Positions 1 through 8,590 of a stretch of DNA of 64,000 nucleotides are shown here, one piece after another. Made by a program: the position numbers and the translations under genes. The notes under the pieces are model-generated. The model was given only the letters and a program-made list of their open reading frames with translations. It was not told where the DNA came from and did not search any database. Every line of letters starts with the position of its first letter. Position 1 is the stretch's first letter. Source of the DNA: Clostridium_S neuense (lineage in GTDB: Bacteria > Bacillota > Clostridia > Clostridiales > Clostridiaceae); contig NZ_JBJIAA010000022.1 in the NCBI RefSeq assembly GCF_045310695.1, positions 18,317 through 82,316 of the forward strand. The letters are read 5' to 3'.

Positions 1-455
1 GCTTTTGCAGATAATAAATTCAAACCAAATAAAATAGCTAAAAATCCTACACTCCAAATGGTTGTTCCCGTATTAGGTAACCAAAACTTAACAACAAATC
101 CAGCTGCAACTAACTCTGCTGCAACAGTAATTGCCCAGTTAAACCAATAATTCCATCCTAGTGCAAAGCCTAATGCTGGATCAACAAATTTTGATGCATA
201 AGTTTCAAAAGAACCGGAGCTTGGTATCATTGTTGCCATTTCTCCAAGGGAGGTCATTAAAAAATATACAAGAATACCCATAATGGCGTATGCCGCAATT
301 GCTCCACCTGGTCCGGCAGCGCTAATTGTGTTACCACTAGTAAAAAATAGTCCTGTTCCAATTGAACCTCCTATAGCAATCATATTCATATGTCTTGTTT
401 TTAAATTTCTTTGTAATTCCCCTACTTGCTCTTTTTTATCTAACTTCCCCATCAT
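1..455 (-). CDS. Amino acid permease, LysP-like (3' part outside the window)
   Basis: Membrane transporter of the APC superfamily that would import an amino acid by proton symport; the closest remembered match is the lysine permease LysP. About 151 N-terminal residues are visible. After a short basic cytoplasmic tail come the TM1 signature IAIGGSIGTGLF, then GPGGAIAAYAIMGILVYFLM (TM2), TSLGEMATMIPSSGSF and FALGWNYWFNWAITVA (TM3), all strongly LysP-like. The start is the first of two tandem ATGs, eight bases after GAGGTGG. The gene runs off the left edge. A decayed second copy lies at 1753-1855. Family assignment is firm; lysine specificity is inference from resemblance. Confidence 0.85.
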   Translation of the reverse strand, partial: MMGKLDKKEQVGELQRNLKTRHMNMIAIGGSIGTGLFFTSGNTISAAGPGGAIAAYAIMGILVYFLMTSLGEMATMIPSSGSFETYASKFVDPALGFALGWNYWFNWAITVAAELVAAGFVVKFWLPNTGTTIWSVGFLAILFGLNLLSAK

Positions 456-610
456 TAAAATTGCCACCTCTTCTGCTCAAGTATATTAAAAAATCAATTC
501 TTTAGCGGCTACGCTAAGATTATATTTTCTTAATTTTCATATCCTATATGCTAGCAAAGCGTTTTACTATATTAACTCGTTAAAGTGTTACAGCAATAAG
601 ATACCAAAGT

Positions 611-639
611 ATTATACCATAAATAATGCAAAATTTCAC
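611..639 (-). promoter_or_regulatory. Probable sigma-A promoter of the LysP-like permease
   Basis: On the minus strand a GTGAAA -35 (634-639) and a perfect TATAAT -10 (611-616) are separated by 17 bases. The start codon is about 150 bases downstream. The leader contains a small 6-bp hairpin with a 4-base loop at 502-517 (TTAGCG/CGCTAA) but nothing recognisable as a lysine riboswitch or T-box. Confidence 0.5.
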
Positions 640-711
640 TTTCTATTTCAACAACTTTTAATATATTTAAGTATATTCAATTTTTTAATCAAATAGAAAT
701 TACTTTGTACT

Positions 712-746
712 AAAAAAACAGACCAGTAATAAATTACAAGTCTGTT
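712..746 (-). terminator. Rho-independent terminator of the alpha/beta hydrolase gene
   Basis: Minus-strand hairpin with arms ACAGAC and GTCTGT followed by a run of T. It lies 20 bases after the stop codon of the 766-1635 gene. Confidence 0.7.
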
Positions 747-765
747 ATATATTACAAAGCAATTC

Positions 766-1635
766 TTACAGATTTTTAAGAATAAATTTATTTATTACAT
801 CCAAAACCTCTCTGCTCCAGAATGACCCTTCATGTGGTGCTCCATCAACACATACAAGAGTTGCATCATAACCCGCATCAGATAATTTGTGAAACATTAA
901 TTCGCTTTGAGAAAATTCAACATCAGTATCCTTATTTCCATGAAGAATAAGAAATGGAGGATATTCCTTTCCCTCTTCTATGTGATTTACCGGATTAATG
1001 TCCATGAGTCTTTCAATATTTTCTTTTGTGTCTTCTCCTCTAAGGCTTTCAAAAATTTTCTTAGACTCATCATCCATATATTCTAAATTTTTTAACACAC
1101 TAGTAAAATCAGCAGGTCCAAAGCAGTCAACTACCATTTTAACGCTATCTGAATACTCCGCATATTCTTCTGTTTTATAACGATCCTCATTCCCTGTCAA
1201 GCCTACAAGTAATGCAGTATTGCCGCCAGATGAAGTTCCCCATATTCCAACTCTTTCTGGATCTATTAGGTAATCCGATGCATGTTTCCTTAAAAATCTG
1301 ATACCCGTCTTAATATCCTGTAAAAATGCAGGGAATGGATGGCCTTCCACACTATTTCTATGTGTTAAAGTAGCTACCACATAGCCTTCCCTTGCAAACT
1401 GAGCCAATTGAGGTATTTCATAATAAACATCTGGAAATTTCCACGCACTTCCCTGTACAAAAACAATCAGTGGATATTTAGGTTTTTCTTTTGCAGTATC
1501 ATCTGACCATGGTCTAAAAATCTGCATTTTTAATTCAACTCCATGTGCATTAGAATACACTACATCTGGAACCATAAGTGCCATACCTTCCAGCGATGGA
1601 TTGCTTTTAATTGTTATAATCTTTTTATATTCCAT
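766..1635 (-). CDS. Alpha/beta hydrolase (esterase / prolyl-oligopeptidase-like)
   Basis: A 289-residue cytoplasmic alpha/beta-hydrolase of the esterase/lipase or BD-FAE-like group; substrate unknown. It has the nucleophile elbow GTSSGG (Ser near residue 136), a charge-relay region LILHGNKDTDV, and a C-terminal His in APHEG. The oxyanion segment reads VQGSAWK rather than the usual HGGGW, so the first glycine cluster is altered. Start ATG follows AAAGGAGGGG. The gene stands alone with its own terminator. A degenerate permease fragment and an AraC regulator lie upstream; that regulator could control it, but this is inference. Confidence 0.85.
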   Translation of the reverse strand: MEYKKIITIKSNPSLEGMALMVPDVVYSNAHGVELKMQIFRPWSDDTAKEKPKYPLIVFVQGSAWKFPDVYYEIPQLAQFAREGYVVATLTHRNSVEGHPFPAFLQDIKTGIRFLRKHASDYLIDPERVGIWGTSSGGNTALLVGLTGNEDRYKTEEYAEYSDSVKMVVDCFGPADFTSVLKNLEYMDDESKKIFESLRGEDTKENIERLMDINPVNHIEEGKEYPPFLILHGNKDTDVEFSQSELMFHKLSDAGYDATLVCVDGAPHEGSFWSREVLDVINKFILKNL

Positions 1636-1752
1636 ATTAATCCCCTCCTTTTAAGTCCGCCTACCTTATTTTACATTTTAATATTCTCCCAGGTAAGAAA
1701 TATAATACCTCTTCTTTTATTAACATACAAGCTTTTTTAATTGTAATGAAAG

Positions 1753-1855
1753 AAAATAACTAAAAATACTGCACTCCAAATTGTTGTTCCAACATTAGGT
1801 AATCATAACTCAACAACAAATCTATATACATAAGTTTCAAATGATCCAGAATTTT
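1753..1855 (-). pseudogene. Decayed fragment of a LysP-like permease gene
   Basis: About 100 bases clearly homologous to the window's own permease gene. Bases 1753-1828 align with 31-106 at high identity, then the match jumps to about 195-235, so an internal stretch of about 90 bases has been deleted. Read on the minus strand it gives SFETY-like then VVELWLPNVGTTIWS-like peptide, matching SFETYASKF and VVKFWLPNTGTTIWS of the intact copy. No start, no stop and no open frame of useful length remain. Confidence 0.7.
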
Positions 1856-1856
1856 A

Positions 1857-2711
1857 TTATTGGCACTTTCCAAACTCTCGTGAACTATTTCGAAATTCAG
1901 TTGGAGTCATACCTCTTTTAGCTGTAAATTGTTTAATAAAATATGTATCATATTCAAAGCCAACAGCATATGCAATTTCATTTAAACTCATACCTGTATG
2001 TGTTAAAAGACTCTCTGCAACTTTTAAACGATATGACAATAAGTATCCCATTGCTGTACATCCATACAAGCTCTGGAATAATTTATTTAGGGACACGCGA
2101 TTCAAGTGAGCACATCTTGTTAAATCTTCTAAACTTATTTTATCAGAATAATTTGTATGTATATATTCCAAAACCAAATTAACAGGTGTTTCTTCATTAT
2201 GAATACTTAGCTCTTCAAGTAACCCTAATATTTGTATCAAATACTTTTTTATTCTACACACCCAAAGAGAATCACTCTGCTCATATACTTCTGTTCCCAT
2301 AACAAAGAACCACTCATATAATTTTGGATAAACCTTCTCATTTACAGTATACACATTAGTATGAATATTATCTTTTTTAAAAAGTGAAAGACCCATTTCT
2401 ATTTTCAAACTGGTTGACAGATACCCCTGTGCTTCAGAAAAATGAGCGGTATTAAAAAAATCAAGGTGAAAAGAAAATGATTGTGCAGATACATTGTGTT
2501 TTTCAAAAACTTGCAGCTTATCCTCCATAGATAAACAAAGAATACTTGGAGCCACAACCTTTCTTTGCTGATCATTCAAGCTTAAATTTATACTTCCACT
2601 TGTAATAAAGGTTATAGTAAAACGTTCATTATAAGGCAAATTTACAAAACCTTCATTTGCAACAAATTCAATATATACCTTCCTGTTCTTGTGGCGATCC
2701 ATTTGTGGCAT
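1857..2711 (-). CDS. AraC-family transcriptional regulator
   Basis: A 284-residue DNA-binding regulator. The N-terminal ~170 residues form a cupin-like sensing domain. The C-terminal ~100 residues are a double helix-turn-helix: ISLEDLTRCAHLNRVSLNKLF, then SLNEIAYAVGFEYDTYFIKQF and the GMTPTEFR signature. The start at 2711 is chosen because GGAGGG sits six bases before it; the upstream in-frame ATG at 2753 has no ribosome site. It is divergent from the epoxide hydrolase gene (147 bases apart), which is its likeliest target. The ligand is unknown. Confidence 0.88.
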   Translation of the reverse strand: MPQMDRHKNRKVYIEFVANEGFVNLPYNERFTITFITSGSINLSLNDQQRKVVAPSILCLSMEDKLQVFEKHNVSAQSFSFHLDFFNTAHFSEAQGYLSTSLKIEMGLSLFKKDNIHTNVYTVNEKVYPKLYEWFFVMGTEVYEQSDSLWVCRIKKYLIQILGLLEELSIHNEETPVNLVLEYIHTNYSDKISLEDLTRCAHLNRVSLNKLFQSLYGCTAMGYLLSYRLKVAESLLTHTGMSLNEIAYAVGFEYDTYFIKQFTAKRGMTPTEFRNSSREFGKCQ

Positions 2712-2857
2712 AAAAAGCCCTCCATTAACAAATAGTATAGTTAAAAGCTTCATTTATAACATTGTATCATAATTTATTAATGCTAAACTATTATCTATAA
2801 CTGAACAAAAGTTATGCTCAATATATTTCCCATAATTTATACGAAAGGAGAATCATT

Positions 2858-4024
2858 ATGTGCATTGAACGCTTCCATATTAAAGTTTCTGATGAAATAC
2901 TTGATGATTTAAAATACAAGCTGGAGCATGTTCGCTGGCCTGATGAATTAGAAGGCTTAGGCTTTGAAAGAGGAACTGAAATAAACTATTTGAAGTCCCT
3001 CATTTCTTATTGGAAAGAAAAATTCGATTGGCGCTCACAAGAGAAAGAGTTAAACCGTTTTTCTCAATTCCGCTGCAATGTTGACGGAATAGATATTCAC
3101 TTCATACACGAGCGAGGTAAGGGGCCTAATCCTATACCGATTATACTTACTCATGGATGGCCTGACAGTTACATACGCTACCAAAAGATTATTCCTCTTC
3201 TTACTGATCCCGCTAATCACAGAGGCAAGCCTGAAGATTCTTTTGATGTAATTGTCCCTTCATTGCCCGGATTCGGCTTTTCCAGCAGCCCTAAATATAG
3301 TGGCGTCAACAACTACCGCATTTCTGAAATTTGGGCAAAACTAATGACTGAAAAACTTGGCTATAATAAATTTGCTGCTGCGGGCGGTGATGTTGGTTCC
3401 GGTGTTACAAGATATCTGGCACTAAAGCACCCAGAACTTTTAATTGGAATTCACCTAACAGATATTGGTATTATAAGAGAGCTCATGACTTCACAGGACA
3501 ATACAAAACTTTCAGAAGACGAATTACAATACAAAAAAAGTGCCATTGAATGGGTTTCCAATGAAGGAGGTTATATGTCTATTCAATCCTCAAAACCACA
3601 AACTCTTGCATATGGACTTTCAGACTCACCAGTAGGTTTGGCTGCTTGGATTATTGAAAAGTTTTATGCATGGAGCGATTGTAATGGTGAGCTGCAGCAA
3701 AAGTTTAGCAGGGATGAATTGCTTACTAATATAATGATTTATTGGGTTACAAATACAATAGGATCATCAGCGCGTATATATTATGAAAACATGCATTCTT
3801 TGCCACCAATGGGACATATAGAAGTACCTACAGGTATGGCTCTTTTCCCTGCTGATATATTGTTGCCACCCAAGGAATGGGCTGAACGTAATCTTAATAT
3901 AAAGCGCTTTACTACAATGCCTAGGGGTGGACATTTTACTGCCATGGAAGAACCTGAACTTCTAGCAGAAGAAATCCGTACATTCTTCAGACCCTATAGA
4001 ACTAGAACAAAAAGCAATATTTAA
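2858..4024 (+). CDS. Epoxide hydrolase (EHN domain, alpha/beta hydrolase)
   Basis: A 388-residue microsomal-type epoxide hydrolase, which converts an epoxide to a vicinal diol through an ester intermediate. The N-terminal EHN domain (residues ~3-110) opens with FHIKVSDEILDDLKYKLEHVRWPDE. The oxyanion motif HGWP is at 99-102, the nucleophile Asp178 lies in GGDVGSG, and the catalytic His359 is in RGGHFTAMEEPE. An AAAGGAG site precedes the ATG. Monocistronic, with a terminator just downstream. The AraC gene on the other strand is the likely regulator. The physiological epoxide cannot be told from sequence. Confidence 0.9.
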   Translation: MCIERFHIKVSDEILDDLKYKLEHVRWPDELEGLGFERGTEINYLKSLISYWKEKFDWRSQEKELNRFSQFRCNVDGIDIHFIHERGKGPNPIPIILTHGWPDSYIRYQKIIPLLTDPANHRGKPEDSFDVIVPSLPGFGFSSSPKYSGVNNYRISEIWAKLMTEKLGYNKFAAAGGDVGSGVTRYLALKHPELLIGIHLTDIGIIRELMTSQDNTKLSEDELQYKKSAIEWVSNEGGYMSIQSSKPQTLAYGLSDSPVGLAAWIIEKFYAWSDCNGELQQKFSRDELLTNIMIYWVTNTIGSSARIYYENMHSLPPMGHIEVPTGMALFPADILLPPKEWAERNLNIKRFTTMPRGGHFTAMEEPELLAEEIRTFFRPYRTRTKSNI

Positions 4025-4048
4025 CCTTCTTTTGATAAACTAATATAT

Positions 4049-4101
4049 TTGTGGATTTCATTAGTGAAAATGAGGCATAACCTTTGAAATCCACAATTTT
4101 T
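4049..4101 (+). terminator. Rho-independent terminator of the epoxide hydrolase gene
   Basis: Arms TTGTGGATTTCA (4049-4060) and TGAAATCCACAA (4085-4096) with a 24-base loop, followed by TTTTTGTTTT. Confidence 0.7.
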
Positions 4102-4198
4102 GTTTTACTTTTCAAGGCTTTACCAACATTTATAATTGTATATTGCATACCTTATGACGAACTAATTCGCTCTTTAATGACTAGTTCCCTTTCAAAAT

Positions 4199-4765
4199 TT
4201 ATACCCAGATTGAACCACGAAATCCCCTTACACCATAGTAAGATTCGGCACCACTATGATACACAAAAACATTGCCATAGCGAAAATCTGCAAAGATGGC
4301 ACCTCCAAGTTTTCTAATCTCAGAAGGTGTTTTAAGCCAGCTGGATGTTTTCATATCAAAACTTCCAAGTTTTTGAAGCTCCCTGTATTGTTCTTCTGTT
4401 AAAAGCTCAATTCCCATAGCAGCCGCCATATGAGCAGCACTATTTTTCGGCTTATTTGCTTTCCTTGACTCCAGCGCTTCATTGTCGTAACAAACACTTC
4501 TGCGGCCTTTAGGACTTTCCGTTGAACAATCATAAAAAACGTACTCACCTGTCGTTTCGTCATAACCCACAACATCTGGCTCACCACCAGTTACTTCCAT
4601 TTCATTAAGGGACCACAGCTTTTCAGTGTTAGCTTCCAGCCTTGCTTTTACTTTATCCCATTCAAGACCTTTATGGCGGATTATGTTTTTCTCAAAACGG
4701 GCTTGCAATGTTTTGAGTAATACTTCACGTTTTTCTAGTGATAGCTCTCTTTTTTCATTTTCCAT
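4199..4765 (-). CDS. DUF4256 domain protein
   Basis: A 188-residue soluble protein of the conserved DUF4256 family, whose function is unknown. Recognisable stretches are WDKVKARLEANTEKLWSL, GGEPDVVGYDE, FYDCSTESPKGRRSVCYD and the C-terminal RYGNVFVYHSGAESYYGVRG. Start ATG follows AAGGAG. The length is normal for the family. It may be co-transcribed with the zinc-ribbon gene 97 bases upstream. No functional inference is made. Confidence 0.8.
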   Translation of the reverse strand: MENEKRELSLEKREVLLKTLQARFEKNIIRHKGLEWDKVKARLEANTEKLWSLNEMEVTGGEPDVVGYDETTGEYVFYDCSTESPKGRRSVCYDNEALESRKANKPKNSAAHMAAAMGIELLTEEQYRELQKLGSFDMKTSSWLKTPSEIRKLGGAIFADFRYGNVFVYHSGAESYYGVRGFRGSIWV

Positions 4766-4862
4766 AATTAACTCTCCTTATAAAATAATTCGAATAAAGG
4801 TTTCAAAGGAGTATCCTCACATACCATCGTCCATTAAATTTGTATATTAAGGTTTACGTAAA

Positions 4863-5126
4863 TTATGCTTTTTTCCACCGCTTAAGAGTTGGTAGTAACG
4901 CTGTCATTTCTTTTCTTGCTTCTTCTTCGCCTATTGCTTTTCCCAAAACAGGCACAATTAGCTCAATCATTTCTTCCATAGATATATTGGGGTCAATAAA
5001 CTTTCCTTCTTTATAGCAATTTGTGCAATAAATGCTTTTACTTCCATCTGGCTCTGTTGCTATGAAATGTGCATGTTCTTTATTAAACGGTAAACCACAA
5101 CTTTGACACATTGTTACTTCCGCCAT
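4863..5126 (-). CDS. Putative zinc-ribbon protein
   Basis: An 87-residue protein with one zinc ribbon: CQSCGLPF near the N-terminus and CTNCYKEGKF about 25 residues later, then a helical tail. This resembles the Pfam putative zinc ribbon family (zf-ribbon_2 type), of unknown function. The start is ATG 5126, eight bases after AAAGGAG; the in-frame GTG at 5135 overlaps the ribosome site and is rejected. Confidence 0.75.
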   Translation of the reverse strand: MAEVTMCQSCGLPFNKEHAHFIATEPDGSKSIYCTNCYKEGKFIDPNISMEEMIELIVPVLGKAIGEEEARKEMTALLPTLKRWKKA

Positions 5127-5321
5127 TTTTATCACTCCTTTAGTATAGTATATATATGTAGTGCAGCATTTTCAACATTATTCATCGATCTACATTATAT
5201 TTAACATTTACTAAAAATTTAAACAAGCAACCCTTAAATATAGATAAACAACATGAAAGATTTAAATTCACAATACCAAATTTATGCTATTAAATTATGG
5301 TTTGACTTAGAGCACAACTGA

Positions 5322-5362
5322 CAGAGTACAGAGCACAGTGAGGGTGGAGAAGAAATCATCCT
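5322..5362. repeat. Short degenerate copy of the 14.2-kb MITE-like repeat
   Basis: The gene-free stretch 5136-5474 holds a 40-base segment (AGAGCACAGTGAGGGTGGA ... GAAATCATCC) that matches the edges of the element at 14190-14427 and its partial copy near 63.81 kb, with the core missing. The rest of this intergenic region is AT-rich with nothing else recognised. Confidence 0.35.
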
Positions 5363-5474
5363 TATTTGGTTATACACTTCCCAGATAAAACAGCATAAAA
5401 AAAAGAATAACACTAACCTGTTATAGTCAATGCTATCTTAATGTTATAATTTATATTTTGTTTTTAAGCTATAA

Positions 5475-6029
5475 CTACTTTAATACGCAGTTATTAACTC
5501 CAACATTCATTGACTTTCCATCAACAACTCCTTGTATTGTAACAGTATCGCCTTTTTTCAAGTTTGATATTTTATCAATTTCTCCCTTTTCTTTAAAGAA
5601 ACATTGAACATTTGTTACTGCAAAATCTTTTCCTGATGAAAGTACAATAAAAGTTTGTCCAGCAATAACACCAATATCATTTATTGTACCACTTGTTAAA
5701 ACTGTTTTACCTTTATAATTCTTATCTGCATTTACTTCATTGTCCTCATAGGCTTTAGCTAAATCAACAGCTGAAACAGTGATTGCTTCTACCTTTTTTT
5801 TCTCAGTTTTCTTCGTATCAGTAGTATTCGTAGATGTTGTAGCATTTTTATTTCCGCCCATTGCCGAACCAATACCGCCTAATATTACAAGTGCTAATAT
5901 TACAGTTATTATTTTGTGTTTCATAAAGAAATTTCTTTGGTCTTTACCACAATGAGGGCATTTCTTTACACCTTTTGCAATTTCTTTGCCACATGCTTTA
6001 CATGAAGTTAAACTTTTGTTTTCACTCAT
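5475..6029 (-). CDS. Zinc-ribbon membrane-anchored protein with OB-fold-like domain
   Basis: A 184-residue protein. The N-terminal zinc ribbon is CKACGKEIAKGVKKCPHCGKD (two CxxC), followed by one transmembrane segment (KIITVILALVILGGIGSAM), a Thr/Lys-rich linker, and an extracytoplasmic domain. That domain (VSAVDLAKAYEDNEVNADKNYKGKTV ... KKGDTVTIQGVVDG) resembles the tRNA_anti-like/OB-fold domain of many small Firmicute proteins. The start is ATG 6029 behind GGATGGAG; the GTG 15 bases upstream is less likely. Its role is unknown. The topology (ribbon inside, OB fold outside) is inferred. Confidence 0.75.
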   Translation of the reverse strand: MSENKSLTSCKACGKEIAKGVKKCPHCGKDQRNFFMKHKIITVILALVILGGIGSAMGGNKNATTSTNTTDTKKTEKKKVEAITVSAVDLAKAYEDNEVNADKNYKGKTVLTSGTINDIGVIAGQTFIVLSSGKDFAVTNVQCFFKEKGEIDKISNLKKGDTVTIQGVVDGKSMNVGVNNCVLK

Positions 6030-6220
6030 TTGTTCTCCATCCACCCTTTACAATATAATATGACAAGGGGTATTATACTATTTTTTTGTGAACATTTATA
6101 GAAAGGATTAATGGGACTATAAGAAAACTTATCCTCAACATTAAATAAATAGCTTCTAATCTGCCTAGCTACATCATTTTGCATTATTATTCCTAGACGG
6201 AGATGCTTCTTCTTGCTCAT
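6026..6220 (-). pseudogene. Possible phage antirepressor-like gene fragment
   Basis: A 64-residue reading frame starts at an ATG eight bases after AGAGGTG and ends overlapping the start of the next gene by four bases. Residues LGIIMQNDVARQIRSYLFNV resemble the linker of Rha/ORF6N/BRO-type phage regulators (consensus like VARQVRNYLLDVEE). The remainder looks non-coding, so it is probably a remnant. The call rests on one short motif. Confidence 0.25.
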
Positions 6221-6334
6221 AAGGTTGCACCTCTTCCCCAACTCCGTAGGATTTAAGTTCTGAGTAAGGGGAGGTGTTGGTTAAGTGCTAGGTTCAACAG
6301 TAGTTTTATACGTTATGTACAAATGGATCGATAA

Positions 6335-6427
6335 CAGCTAATTAAGGATTCAATTGGTTCAGCAATGTTAGGTAAACCTGAGTATAAGGGCATCAGTACA
6401 GTTAAAGTAATTGACGGAACTAGATAA
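6335..6427 (+). pseudogene. Unidentified coding remnant
   Basis: A start-less 30-codon open frame whose product (including IGSAMLGKPEYKGISTV) has the composition of real protein rather than random AT-rich translation. It could be the last part of a lost gene. I do not recognise the family. The surrounding stretch 6221-6572 otherwise shows nothing. Confidence 0.2.
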
Positions 6428-6572
6428 CCATTGTATAGGAGATTATAAGCATGCTAGTATATTTCTATCCCCTATTGGTACAGAGAATTAAACAAGAATC
6501 CTAGGGTGAAGAATAATGTTGATTTTACAACATAAATAAAACTTGCAATGCCGCGAATTAAATATTTATGGA

Positions 6573-6989
6573 TTAGTCATATATTACATTTTTTCCTTCT
6601 TCATTTAACTTTTTTAAAAATGAAAGCATATGATTTATTTCTTCATCAGAATGTCTTTCCCATGAACCTAATTCGGCTATTATTTTCAAGGGAGATTTAG
6701 ACCTATATGAACGTGTCGGATTTCCAGGGAATTTTTTGTCAGTTAAGTTCGGGTCATTTTCAAATTCACCTAATGGTTCTACAATATAAATTCTTTCTTT
6801 TGATTTAGATGTCGCTAATTCAGCACCCCATTTAGCCGCATTTAACGTTGCAGTAAAATAAATATAGTTAGATTTTTTATTTTGGTAATTTGATAAATGT
6901 TGTGGTTCTAATAAATCTCCAAGTTTTAGTTCTGCTTTAGTACCATGAAAAAAAGGACCACTATCTAAAACATCTTTTTTGTCATTCAT
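6573..6989 (-). CDS. arr: NAD(+)-rifampin ADP-ribosyltransferase
   Basis: A 138-residue Arr enzyme, which inactivates rifamycins by transferring ADP-ribose from NAD+ to the drug. The sequence follows the Arr family along its length: FFHGTKAELKLGDLL (catalytic-type His), SNYIYFTATLNAAKWGAELA (conserved Tyr), RIYIVEPLGEFENDPNLTDKKFPGNPTRSYRS (conserved Asp and the family signature). The length is typical. The ATG follows AAAGGAGTG. It stands alone. Function as resistance is well established for the family; expression and activity here are unknown. Confidence 0.92.
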   Translation of the reverse strand: MNDKKDVLDSGPFFHGTKAELKLGDLLEPQHLSNYQNKKSNYIYFTATLNAAKWGAELATSKSKERIYIVEPLGEFENDPNLTDKKFPGNPTRSYRSKSPLKIIAELGSWERHSDEEINHMLSFLKKLNEEGKNVIYD

Positions 6990-7266
6990 GCTGATACACT
7001 CCTTTTATATTTATGCATAACACTATAGAATTAAAAAAATTGATGAACAGCATTTTTTATAGGTTTTCTATAGTAAATTTCAGGGGAATTAACTCGATCA
7101 TAACAAACAATTCTTCATAAAGTGATATCTGTTCCTATGATACACACAATAAGCACAAATTATAAGCCTGTTATTTAAAAATTTCATATGCTATAATTAA
7201 AATGGGAGATTAATTTATTTCTCAAGTAATTAAGAAATTATATATTAGGATGATAATTTTTTATAC

Positions 7267-7297
7267 AAAAAGAGAGGCCTATTTGGCCTCTCTTTTT
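7267..7297. terminator. Bidirectional rho-independent terminator
   Basis: A perfect 13-bp hairpin (AAAAAGAGAGGCC / GGCCTCTCTTTTT) with a 5-base loop, two bases beyond the Spo0E-like stop codon. It terminates that minus-strand gene. The rest of 6990-7266 shows no gene. Confidence 0.85.
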
Positions 7298-7298
7298 G

Positions 7299-7472
7299 CT
7301 ACTTTTCTACTCTTTCACTAATTATTTCGCTGTATTCATTTAGACTAGAATCTAGTACTTTGCTTGCAGCGATAACTTCTGGATTAAGCAGATTTTCTTT
7401 TTGTTCAATTAGTTCTGTCAACTTTTCTCTTAATCTTTGTATTTCTACTTCTATGTCCTGAATTTTCGACAT
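7299..7472 (-). CDS. Spo0E-like aspartyl-phosphate phosphatase
   Basis: A 57-residue helical hairpin protein of the Spo0E family, which dephosphorylates Spo0A~P and so holds back sporulation in Bacilli and Clostridia. The family signature appears as ASKVLDSSLNEY (consensus SxxLDxxIxxY), preceded by the coiled-coil helix IEVEIQRLREKLTELIEQ. The start at 7472 lies behind a perfect AAAGGAGG; the longer upstream frame is discarded. Confidence 0.85.
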   Translation of the reverse strand: MSKIQDIEVEIQRLREKLTELIEQKENLLNPEVIAASKVLDSSLNEYSEIISERVEK

Positions 7473-7687
7473 TTTAAAACCTCCTTTCAAAAACATTTTA
7501 AGAAAGAAGGCAGTCATAATATATAGTAAATTGGATTTTTCATATTAATTCTGTAATATTTTGTTTAAGTTACAAATAAAAATAAGCACCAATATTTCTA
7601 CCAGTGCCTATCTTTATATTTATTTTAATGTGCATAAAGCCTGCCACTTCGAGTCTTGTCTTTGTAATTGAACACCCTTTTGAGATC

Positions 7688-7717
7688 TAAAAAGAGATAC
7701 CCATTTCGAGTATCTCT
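7688..7717 (-). terminator. Rho-independent terminator after the SDR gene
   Basis: Minus-strand arms AGAGATAC / GTATCTCT with TTTTT after them. A second hairpin (TGTAGTG/CACTACA within TAGCATG/CATGCTA, 7719-7753) overlaps the SDR stop codon. Confidence 0.65.
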
Positions 7718-7744
7718 AATAGCATGCTTTTGTAGTGCAGCACA

Positions 7745-8590
7745 CTACATGCTAAAATAGTGACCTAGTTCCAAATCTGCAATCAAGCCTGGTTGCACTG
7801 GCTTCCATCCCAAAATTTCTTTTGTTTGTGCAGAGTTTCCCGGCGCTACGCTTGGAAAATCAAGTGCAGCCAACGCACCAAGAAATCCAAAATGCTCATC
7901 AGCTTCTTCACGCGAAATGCTTACCACTGGAATATTTAAGTGTTTTCCGATAGCACTGGCAATTTCACGAAAAGGAATTCCTTCTTCGCTTCTTCCAGTA
8001 AAATATGAACCGGCAGGTGCTTTTTCAATTGCCAGACGATAAAGCTTAGCAGCATCAAGTCTATGAATAGCTGGCCATCTGTTAGTTCCATCTTCAACAT
8101 ATGCAGATACTCCTTTTGAGCGTGCAATACTTATAAGTCGTGGAATAAATCCATGGCTATCCGCATCACTATGTACTGAAGGCGCAAGACTAATGACAGC
8201 AGAGCGAACTCCTCTATCAGCTAACGCTAATGTAGCCTTATCCGATGCATCCCCATTAGCATGAGCAGTGGTCACAAATGGTTTCCCAGTATCTATAAGA
8301 GTTTCACCTATTGTGTTAATTACATTTAAATCAGCTGCAAGCGATCCTGCAAAATCTGAAAAATCATGTGAAAAGGCCAAATGAACGACACCTTCTGCCA
8401 TGGAAGCCCCTTTACAAAGGCATTCCGTATCTTTAAGCGTTCCAATCAGTGCTTCTGCTCCAACATTTTCTAATTTTTTGACCCCCTCTTTTGAACGTGT
8501 TAAGCCAATCACTTTATGCCCAGCCTGAATTAGTTCTTGTACAACCGCTGAACCAATATAACCTGTTGCTCCAGTTACAAAAATTTGCAT
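7745..8590 (-). CDS. NAD(P)-dependent atypical SDR oxidoreductase
   Basis: A 281-residue extended/atypical short-chain dehydrogenase. The nucleotide-binding motif is at the extreme N-terminus (TGATGYIG), then GLTRSKEG and EGVVHLAFSHDF. The usual catalytic YxxxK is not evident, as in many NmrA-like or NAD-dependent-epimerase-like members. The C-terminal part (GRSEEGIPFREIASAIG, TKEILGWKPVQPG) matches the epimerase-like group. AAGGAGG precedes the ATG. It is divergent from an AraC regulator 261 bases away, which probably controls it. The substrate is unknown. Confidence 0.85.
   Translation of the reverse strand: MQIFVTGATGYIGSAVVQELIQAGHKVIGLTRSKEGVKKLENVGAEALIGTLKDTECLCKGASMAEGVVHLAFSHDFSDFAGSLAADLNVINTIGETLIDTGKPFVTTAHANGDASDKATLALADRGVRSAVISLAPSVHSDADSHGFIPRLISIARSKGVSAYVEDGTNRWPAIHRLDAAKLYRLAIEKAPAGSYFTGRSEEGIPFREIASAIGKHLNIPVVSISREEADEHFGFLGALAALDFPSVAPGNSAQTKEILGWKPVQPGLIADLELGHYFSM

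Noticed and set aside
455..640. Possible lysine riboswitch or T-box in the permease leader
   Set aside because: Only one 6-bp hairpin is visible; none of the conserved L-box or T-box sequence elements could be found.
1543..1740. Small plus-strand frame over the hydrolase start region
   Set aside because: Antisense to the start and ribosome site of a well-supported gene.
4084..4317. A 77-codon plus-strand frame after the epoxide hydrolase
   Set aside because: It starts inside the terminator and overlaps the DUF4256 gene in antisense; no ribosome site.
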